DNA of 64,000 nt from Pseudomonas sp. NFACC02 (lineage in GTDB: Bacteria > Pseudomonadota > Gammaproteobacteria > Pseudomonadales > Pseudomonadaceae): contig NZ_FOEO01000010.1 in NCBI RefSeq assembly GCF_900110765.1, forward strand, positions 62,001 to 126,000, given 5' to 3'. This document shows, piece after piece, positions 58,091-64,000 of this stretch (within the stretch, counting starts at the first letter, position 1; each line of letters begins with the position of its first letter). Position numbers and translations under genes: made by a program. Under the pieces are notes generated by a model. That model worked only from the letters and a program-made list of their open reading frames with translations, did not search any database and had not been told where the DNA came from.

Positions 58091-59707
58091 CTAGCCGATC
58101 GGTCTGGCCGAACGTCTGATCAAGCCAATCACCGGTAGTAAACCGACCATCACCAATGTCAGTGCAGGGAGAGCAGCACGCGCCCACTCGCCTTCACTGG
58201 TCATTTCGAAGATGCGTACCGCCAGCGTGTCCCAGCCAAACGGGCGCATCAGCAAGGTGGCGGGCATTTCCTTGAGCACATCGACGAACACCAGCAAGGC
58301 CGCGCTCAACGTACCCGGAATGAGCAGGGGCAGATAAATCTTGAAAAACAAACGCGGCCCCCCGACCCCGAGGCTGCGCGCCGCCTCGGGCAACGACGGG
58401 CGAATTCGAGACAGGCTGTTCTCCAAAGGACCGTAAGCCACCGCAATGAAGCGCACCAGATACGCCATCACCAGCGCCGCCAGACTCCCGAGGAGCAATG
58501 GCTTTCCCGCACCGCCGAGCCAACTGGACAATGGCACGACCAGCTCACGGTCCAGGTAACTGAACGCAAGCATGATCGATACCGCGAGCACCGAACCCGG
58601 CAACGCGTAACCGATGTTCGCCACACTCACGCCTGCACTGATCGCACGGGTCGGCGCCAAACGACGCGCGAACACGAGGATCATCGCCACGCCCACGGTG
58701 ACCAGCGCGGCGATCCCGCCGAGGTAAAGGGTGTGCAGGATCAGGCCGGTGTAGCGTTCGTCCAGATCGAAGCGACCCCGCTGCCAGACCCAGACGATCA
58801 GTTGCATCAGCGGTACCACGAACGCGCAGGCAAAGACCAACCCACACCAGGCGCTTGCCGCAGCAGCCGTGACGCCACGCAAGTGATACAAGGCTTTTAC
58901 ACGAGGCCGCTCGTTACTCGCCCGGCTGGCGCCTCGTGCGCGGCGCTCGCCGTAAAGCAGCAGCATCACCACCAACAGCAGCAGGCTGGCCAGCTGTGCC
59001 GCGCTCGACAGGCTGAAAAACCCATACCAGGTCTTGTAGATCGCCGTGGTGAAGGTGTCGAAGTTGAACACCGACACCGCCCCGAAATCGGCCAGCGTCT
59101 CCATCAACGCCAACGCAACACCAGCGCCGATGGCGGGCCTTGCCATCGGCAACGCCACGCGCCAGAACGCCTGCCAGGGCGATTGCCCAAGAATCCGCGC
59201 CGCCTCCATAAGGCCCTTACCCTGCGCAAGAAACGCCGTGCGGGCCAACAGGTAGACGTACGGGTAAAACACCAACACGAGGACGACGATTACACCACCC
59301 GTGGAGCGGACTCGCGGCAAGCGAACGCCCGTACCGAACCAGTCACGCATCAGTGTCTGGACGGGGCCTGCAAAATCGAGCAGGCCGACGAAGACGAATG
59401 CGAGAACGTAAGCCGGAATGGCAAATGGCAACATAAGCGCCCAGTCCAGCCAGCGTCGACCGGGAAACTCGCAAAGCGCGGTGAGCCAGGCAAGGCTAAC
59501 GCCCAACAGTGTCACGCCCAGCCCGACGCCCACCACCAGCGTGAGCGTGTTGCCGAGCAGCCGGAGCATCTGGGTTTCCCATAAATGGGACCAGATCTCA
59601 TGGTCGATGGTCTGCCAGGAGAACAGCAGCACGCTCAGCGGCAGCAACACCAGCGCGGCAATGGTGAAAACCAGGGGATACCAGCGACGCTGGGCGGGAT
59701 GGGCCAC
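58091..59707 (-). CDS. Ferric iron ABC transporter permease (FbpB-like, double domain)
   Basis: 538 residues with ~12 TM helices, two BPD-type permease domains in one chain. The EAA-type loop AARILGQSPWQAFWRVALP appears in the first half and a matching AARSLGVGGPRLFFKIYLP in the second. The frame extends to ATG 59767, but that extension is translated REP sequence, so GTG 59707 (MAHPAQRRWYP) or GTG 59725 is the likely start. It lies downstream of the iron-binding protein gene on the same strand. No ATPase gene is next to it. Confidence 0.88.
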   Translation of the reverse strand: MAHPAQRRWYPLVFTIAALVLLPLSVLLFSWQTIDHEIWSHLWETQMLRLLGNTLTLVVGVGLGVTLLGVSLAWLTALCEFPGRRWLDWALMLPFAIPAYVLAFVFVGLLDFAGPVQTLMRDWFGTGVRLPRVRSTGGVIVVLVLVFYPYVYLLARTAFLAQGKGLMEAARILGQSPWQAFWRVALPMARPAIGAGVALALMETLADFGAVSVFNFDTFTTAIYKTWYGFFSLSSAAQLASLLLLVVMLLLYGERRARGASRASNERPRVKALYHLRGVTAAAASAWCGLVFACAFVVPLMQLIVWVWQRGRFDLDERYTGLILHTLYLGGIAALVTVGVAMILVFARRLAPTRAISAGVSVANIGYALPGSVLAVSIMLAFSYLDRELVVPLSSWLGGAGKPLLLGSLAALVMAYLVRFIAVAYGPLENSLSRIRPSLPEAARSLGVGGPRLFFKIYLPLLIPGTLSAALLVFVDVLKEMPATLLMRPFGWDTLAVRIFEMTSEGEWARAALPALTLVMVGLLPVIGLIRRSARPIG

Positions 59708-59737
59708 GGGGATTCTCGGTGTCACGTGAGTGCAAAT

Positions 59738-59841
59738 CTGTAGGAGTGAGCTTGCTCTGGGCGGCATACCGACGATTACGATGTGTCAGACGACATCTTC
59801 TTCGCTGACAGCCCCCATCGCGAGCAAGCTCACTCCTACAG
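59738..59841. repeat. REP inverted pair between iron-binding protein and permease genes
   Basis: CTGTAGGAGTGAGCTTGCTC (59738-59757) and its exact complement at 59822-59841, 64 bp apart. It sits within an operon, not between convergent genes as most others do. The REP plus TGGGCGGCATACCGACGA tail also occurs, degenerate, near 728-760. Confidence 0.85.
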
Positions 59842-59858
59842 CTGAGAGACGCTGTTAA

Positions 59859-60860
59859 TCAATTCCAGCCAGCGCGATCCATCATGCGAATCGCTTCGGC
59901 CTGACGTCGTCCGGCCACCTCAACGGGAATGGTGTCCGCCTTGAAGGCGCCCCAGCTCGCAACTTCTGCCGAAGGTGCAACCTTCGGGTTGGCCGGAAAC
60001 TCCTGATTGGTGCCGGAAAAAATCGTCTGCGCCTCCGGCCCGGTCATCCACTCGACCAGCGCTTTGGCCGCCTCGGGGTGGGGTGCGTACCGGGTCAAAC
60101 CGATACCGGACAAATTGACGTGAACGCCCCGGTCCGACTGGTTCGGCCAAAAAAGGCGCACGGCCAGATCCGGGTTTTGCTGGTGCAACCGGCCGTAGTA
60201 ATACGTGTTGACGATACCGACATCGCACTGCCCGGCATTGATGGCCTCCAGTACCGCAATATCGTCGGAGAAGACATCAGTGGAGAGGTTGTTGACCCAA
60301 CCTTTGAGGATCTTTTCCGACGCCTCTGGTCCATGGGTTTCGATCAGCGTGGCGGTCAGCGACTGGTTGTAGACCTTCTTCGCAGTACGCAGACACAGAC
60401 GCCCTTCCCACTGCTTGTCTGCCAAAGCCTCGTAAGTGGTCAGCTCCTCGGGTTTAACCCGGTCGGTCGAGTACGCAATGGTCCGGGCGCGCAGGCTAAG
60501 GCCGGTCCAGGCGTGAGCAGAGGATCGGTATTGCGGCGGGATATTCGCGTCGATCACCGGGGACGTGAACGGTTGCAGGATACCCATCTGCTCCGCTTGC
60601 CAGAGGTTACCGGCGTCCACCGTCAGCAGCAGGTCGGCCGTCGCGTTTTGCCCTTCAGCCTTGATGCGCTGCATCAACGGCGCCTCCTTGTCGGTGATGA
60701 ACTTCACCTTTACACCGGTCTTGGCGGTGTAAGCATCGAAAACCGGTTTGATCAATTCGTCGATCCGGGAGGAATACACCACCACTTCATCAGCCGCCTG
60801 GGCAGTACTGCCAATGACGGCCAGTGACAGGGCAGCCAGAAAACGCTTGCTCGCCTGCAT
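59859..60860 (-). CDS. Ferric iron-binding periplasmic protein (FbpA/FutA-like)
   Basis: 333 residues. Signal peptide ends [19 protein letters not shown]. Two-lobed binding protein, with the tyrosines NTYYYGRL expected to hold Fe3+ and [16 protein letters not shown] as the family N-terminus. Delivers Fe3+ to the permease encoded 151 bp downstream. A weak Fur-box-like stretch lies upstream (see rejected). Confidence 0.9.
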   Translation of the reverse strand: MQASKRFLAALSLAVIGSTAQAADEVVVYSSRIDELIKPVFDAYTAKTGVKVKFITDKEAPLMQRIKAEGQNATADLLLTVDAGNLWQAEQMGILQPFTSPVIDANIPPQYRSSAHAWTGLSLRARTIAYSTDRVKPEELTTYEALADKQWEGRLCLRTAKKVYNQSLTATLIETHGPEASEKILKGWVNNLSTDVFSDDIAVLEAINAGQCDVGIVNTYYYGRLHQQNPDLAVRLFWPNQSDRGVHVNLSGIGLTRYAPHPEAAKALVEWMTGPEAQTIFSGTNQEFPANPKVAPSAEVASWGAFKADTIPVEVAGRRQAEAIRMMDRAGWN

Positions 60861-60966
60861 GCTGAGATCTCGCTTGAAAAATGAGGCGAAATGATAGTGA
60901 ATCGCATCAACGAAGTCTGAGCTGAGCCGTTACGAGATGTTGCGAGAGCATCCTCCCGCGTTCTTC

Positions 60967-61058
60967 TGTAGGAGCGCGCTTGCCCGCGAAGGCGTCGGTA
61001 CACCCCTCACACCTTTGGCGGCAGAAACTCAGTCTTCGCGGGCAAGCGCGCTCCTACA
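60967..61058. repeat. REP inverted pair (24-bp arms)
   Basis: TGTAGGAGCGCGCTTGCCCG... (60967-60990) and its exact complement (61035-61058). It lies between the downstream end of the ubi operon and the iron-binding protein gene, which are read in the same direction. Confidence 0.9.
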
Positions 61059-61094
61059 ATGGATGCGGTTTCCCCAGCAGACACTTCGGCAAAG

Positions 61095-62315
61095 TCAAAT
61101 CCGGGCCAACTCCGGCAAATCCCCGGTCAGTCCCAGCGCCTGGCGCACAAACATCGCCTTGGCTTCGGCGGACTGATCGACAATTTTCAGGCCGGTATTT
61201 CGCAACCAGCGCACCGGCAGCGGGTCAGCCTGGAACAACCGCTCGAAACCTTCCATCGCCGCCATCAGCGCAAGGTTATGCGGCATGCGCCGGCGCTCGT
61301 AGCGGCTCAGCACTTTGGGATCGGCCAGACGCTCGCCGCGCTCGACGGCACTGTGCAGCACCTCGGCCAGCACGGCCGCATCGAGGAAACCCAGATTCAC
61401 GCCCTGCCCGGCCAACGGGTGAATGGTATGCGCGGCATCGCCAATGAGCGCCAGACCTTCCGCCACGTAACGCTTGGCATGACGCTGACGCAGGGGCACG
61501 CACAATCGCGGATCAGCAGAAATCACCTGGCCAAGACAGCCTTCGAACGCCTTTTCCAGCTCGCGACAAAACGTCTCGTCTTCCAGCTTCATCAAGCGTT
61601 CGGATTCCGCCGGCGTGACGGACCAGACGATCGAACACCAGTGTTCACCTTCACGTTCAAGCGGCAGGAAGGCCAATGGGCCGTCATCTGTGAAGCGCTG
61701 CCACGCCGTCTTGCGGTGGGATTCTGCCGTGCGCACGCTGGTGACGATGGCGTGATGCATGTAGTCCCATTCACGCGTCGCAGTACCGGTCATGCGCCGC
61801 ACCGTGGAATTGGCACCGTCGGCGGCCACCACCAGTGGAGCGCGCAGGGTACGACCGTCGGACAGCGTCAGCAGCCAGTCATCACCGGAACGACGCATCT
61901 GCTCCAGACGTGCGTTGGCCAGAAGGCCGATGTCACCGTCATGCAACCGCTCGATCAGCGCATCCTGAACCACGCGATTTTCAACGATATGGCCGAGCAC
62001 CAGGGCGTGCACGCTCGACGCCGAGAAATGCACCTTGCCGGTCCCACTCCCGTCCCACACATGCATCTCGCTATATGGGCTGACACGGCGGGAAACGATT
62101 CCGTCCCAGACATTCAAGCGTTCAAGGACACGCTGACTGGCCGCAGACAGTGCGCTGACCCGTGGCTCAAACGGTGCGGTGTGGTCGAACGGCTTGACGC
62201 TCATTGGGCTGCCGTCCACCACCAGAATATTCAGCCCGCTGTTTTGCAACGCCAGCGCCAGCGCGCTGCCCACCATTCCGGCCCCGACAATCAGCAGATC
62301 TGCGCGCGTTTCCAT
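61095..62315 (-). CDS. ubiI: UbiH/UbiF/VisC-family FAD monooxygenase (ubiquinone synthesis)
   Basis: 406 residues. FAD-binding LIVGAGMVGSALALALQ at the N-terminus; VVAADGANSTVR and LIGDAAHTIHPLAGQGVNLG are the class-A flavin hydroxylase motifs. In Pseudomonas this gene, third after pepP and ubiH, corresponds to VisC/UbiI, a ring hydroxylase of ubiquinone synthesis. Which ring carbon it acts on is by family comparison only. 49 bp after ubiH. Confidence 0.85.
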   Translation of the reverse strand: METRADLLIVGAGMVGSALALALQNSGLNILVVDGSPMSVKPFDHTAPFEPRVSALSAASQRVLERLNVWDGIVSRRVSPYSEMHVWDGSGTGKVHFSASSVHALVLGHIVENRVVQDALIERLHDGDIGLLANARLEQMRRSGDDWLLTLSDGRTLRAPLVVAADGANSTVRRMTGTATREWDYMHHAIVTSVRTAESHRKTAWQRFTDDGPLAFLPLEREGEHWCSIVWSVTPAESERLMKLEDETFCRELEKAFEGCLGQVISADPRLCVPLRQRHAKRYVAEGLALIGDAAHTIHPLAGQGVNLGFLDAAVLAEVLHSAVERGERLADPKVLSRYERRRMPHNLALMAAMEGFERLFQADPLPVRWLRNTGLKIVDQSAEAKAMFVRQALGLTGDLPELARI

Positions 62316-62364
62316 GCTTTAAATCGTTCTCGCGTGTGGCAGCAGCCACGAATGAAAAGAGGGG

Positions 62365-63552
62365 TTAGACATCGGCCCGTGTTCCAAGCCCCATGGCCTG
62401 ACGGGCGAACCAGCTTTTGGCCGAGGGCAACAGGTCCAGGCCGAGTAAGCCGATGGTGCGGCCGGTGGTGATCACAGGTTGCTGGCTGCCAAACAGGCGG
62501 GTGACCTGATCGGAGAAGCCGACCGTGAGTTTCTGATCAAGGCGCTGCCGATCCCGATACGCTTGCAGCGTCGCCAGATCCCCCGGCATGGCATCGCTGG
62601 CGAGCAACGCTTCGGCCAGTGACGCCGCATCGCGCAGAGACAGGTTGAAGCCCTGCCCGGCGATCGGGTGCAGGCTGTGTGCCGCGTTGCCCAACACGAC
62701 CAGATGAGCGCGCACTTGCTCCTCGGCTTCGACGAGCGACAGCGGATAGGTATGACGCACACCCACCTGCTTCAACGCGCCGAGGCGATAACCGAATACA
62801 CCTTGCAGCTCGGTCAGGAAACTGCGGTCGTCCAGCGCCATCAGGCGTTTTATCTCATCGGGCTTGCGCGTCCACACCAGCGCACAGCGATTGTCCGGCA
62901 GCGGCAGCAGCGCCATTGGGCCTTCTTCGGTAAACCGCTCGAACGCCTGACCACAATGGGCCTCACCGGGTGTGATATTGGCAATCAGCGCGCTTTGATC
63001 GTAGGGCGTCGTACGCACGCCAATACCCAACTGCTCGCGCAGGCTGGAGCGACCGCCATCGGCGAGTACCGCCAGATCGCAGTCGACTTGCGTTTCATCG
63101 TTCAAGGTCAGTCGATAACCGTCGGCCAACGCCTGCAGGTGTTTGACTTCGGCCGGCACGCGCCAGCTGATCACTTCTTTATCCAGCCCTTGCCACAGGC
63201 ATTGGCCAAGCCAGGCGTTCTCGACGACATAACCCAGCGCGGGCACCCCTTCCTCCATCGAGGACAGACGCGCCGCGCCAAAGCGGCCTTTGTCGGACAC
63301 CTGAATCTGCAGAATAGGTTCGGCACGGCGACCGATCTGCTGCCACAACCCCAAACGCTCATAGATTTGCCGCGCGCCGAAGGACAGCGCTGAAGAACGC
63401 GCGTCGTAGCTCGGCTGATACGTGTCGCCCGGTGCAAAAGGCTCGATCAGGACGATCTTCCAGCCGCGCGCTTTGGCGCCGGCCTGCAACGCCAGCGCCA
63501 GACTCGCGCCCACCAGACCGCCACCGACAATGGCCAGATGGAAACGGCTCAT
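62365..63552 (-). CDS. ubiH: 2-octaprenyl-6-methoxyphenol hydroxylase
   Basis: 395 residues, class-A FAD monooxygenase with AIVGGGLVGASLALALQ, LAVLADGGRSSLREQLG and LGNAAHSLHPIAGQGFNLSL. UbiH hydroxylates ring C4 in the aerobic pathway. The start ATG overlaps the pepP stop by 4 nt. A paralogue of the downstream gene (same size and motifs), reflecting an old duplication. Confidence 0.93.
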   Translation of the reverse strand: MSRFHLAIVGGGLVGASLALALQAGAKARGWKIVLIEPFAPGDTYQPSYDARSSALSFGARQIYERLGLWQQIGRRAEPILQIQVSDKGRFGAARLSSMEEGVPALGYVVENAWLGQCLWQGLDKEVISWRVPAEVKHLQALADGYRLTLNDETQVDCDLAVLADGGRSSLREQLGIGVRTTPYDQSALIANITPGEAHCGQAFERFTEEGPMALLPLPDNRCALVWTRKPDEIKRLMALDDRSFLTELQGVFGYRLGALKQVGVRHTYPLSLVEAEEQVRAHLVVLGNAAHSLHPIAGQGFNLSLRDAASLAEALLASDAMPGDLATLQAYRDRQRLDQKLTVGFSDQVTRLFGSQQPVITTGRTIGLLGLDLLPSAKSWFARQAMGLGTRADV

Positions 63553-64000
63553 GCCGCTTCTGCTCGCGCTGCGGCCATCAAGGCCTCGATTTCCGCGACG
63601 GATTTAGGCACGCCGCCGGTCAGGATTTCACAGCCTTTTTTGGTTACCACGACATCGTCCTCGATTCGTACGCCAATCCCGCGCCATTTCTTCGCGACGT
63701 TCTGATTGTCCGGCGAAATATAAATACCGGGTTCGACCGTCAGCGCCATACCGACCTCCAGCACGCGCCATTCGCCACCCACCTTGTACTCACCGACGTC
63801 ATGCACATCCATCCCCAGCCAGTGACCGGCGCGGTGCATATAAAAAGGTTTGTACGCTTCAGCGGCGATCAGTTCATCGACCTCGCCCTGCAACAGGCCC
63901 AGCTCCACCAATCCGGTCGTGATCACGCGCACCGTCGCCTCATGCGCCTGGTTCCAGTGATTGCCTGGCTTGATGACAGCGAAAGCCGCTTCCTGGGATT
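63549..64000 (-). CDS. pepP: Xaa-Pro aminopeptidase PepP, C-terminal part (truncated by window)
   Basis: The frame is open to the right end of the window, so the N-terminus is missing; about 150 residues are visible. VEPGIYISPD and the HRAGHWLGMDVHDVGEY metal-site segment identify the M24 family peptidase that removes N-terminal residues before proline. GIGVRIEDDVVVTKKGCEIL is the conserved end. First visible gene of pepP-ubiH-ubiI. Confidence 0.93.
   Translation of the reverse strand, partial: SQEAAFAVIKPGNHWNQAHEATVRVITTGLVELGLLQGEVDELIAAEAYKPFYMHRAGHWLGMDVHDVGEYKVGGEWRVLEVGMALTVEPGIYISPDNQNVAKKWRGIGVRIEDDVVVTKKGCEILTGGVPKSVAEIEALMAAARAEAA

Noticed and set aside
59708-59767. ATG start of the iron permease at 59767
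   Set aside because: The first codons lie inside a REP arm, so an internal GTG is preferred.
60861-60925. Fur box upstream of the iron-binding protein gene
   Set aside because: The best stretch (AATGATAGTGAATCGCATC) matches about 10 of 19 consensus positions by eye, too weak to list as a site, although iron control is expected.

Overview
The window is a stretch of Pseudomonas chromosome. It is GC-rich with dense short intergenic gaps, an OprD-family porin, and REP-type inverted repeats of the kind seen throughout the fluorescens/syringae lineage. Its gene order (rml, dctBD, cysQ-nudE-yrfG-lysM, fdhD, pckA-hslO, hslR-rimK, envZ/ompR, tex, gshA, argA-argE, gcvTH, iron ABC genes, ubi genes, pepP) is the familiar conserved Pseudomonas backbone. 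Species cannot be fixed from the sequence alone. No rRNA, tRNA, CRISPR array, prophage or insertion sequence was found.

Layout. 1-9.5 kb is accessory-like and mostly minus strand: a truncated periplasmic binding protein, an AraC regulator with XapX and MDR-oxidoreductase genes, an OprD porin, agmatine deiminase, and a very large fused kinase-like/M23-like/aminotransferase protein. 9.8-13.2 kb is the dTDP-L-rhamnose operon in the order rmlB-A-C-D, coupled by 4-nt overlaps. 13.4-17.0 kb holds dctB-dctD and a YiiD-type thioesterase. 17.3-20 kb has nucleotide housekeeping (cysQ, nudE, yrfG) and a BON-LysM protein. 20.2-24.4 kb is a LysR-fdhD-formate-dehydrogenase-like unit. 24.6-31 kb holds a glycine-zipper protein, a thioesterase, recQ and three unrecognised envelope or hydrolase genes; this is the most accessory part and locally lower in GC. 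31.2-48.3 kb is core: pckA, hslO, a PAP2 phosphatase, hslR, rimB-rimK, envZ/ompR (positional counterparts of P. aeruginosa amgS/amgR), tex, gshA, argA, argE and a CYTH-CHAD protein. 48.5-55.8 kb has an Lrp regulator, an orphan PilB/GspE-type ATPase, L-idonate catabolism genes with a LysR gene, and a stomatin-NfeD pair. 55.9-64 kb has a DUF2388 protein, gcvT-gcvH without gcvP, a two-gene ferric-iron ABC system without its ATPase, and the pepP-ubiH-ubiI-type operon, cut by the window end.

The most interesting signals are: (1) an unrecognised Ser-Asp-His alpha/beta-hydrolase-like gene at 28.7 kb, whose Shine-Dalgarno lies inside an 11-bp perfect inverted repeat, next to a Cys-rich single-pass membrane protein; (2) a strong intrinsic terminator between ompR and envZ; (3) a perfect 39-bp inverted REP pair at 17.1-17.3 kb; (4) a family of composite tandem repeats at 0.8-1.05 kb and 30.8-31.1 kb; (5) gcvTH separated from gcvP. 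Most of the rest is ordinary core genome.
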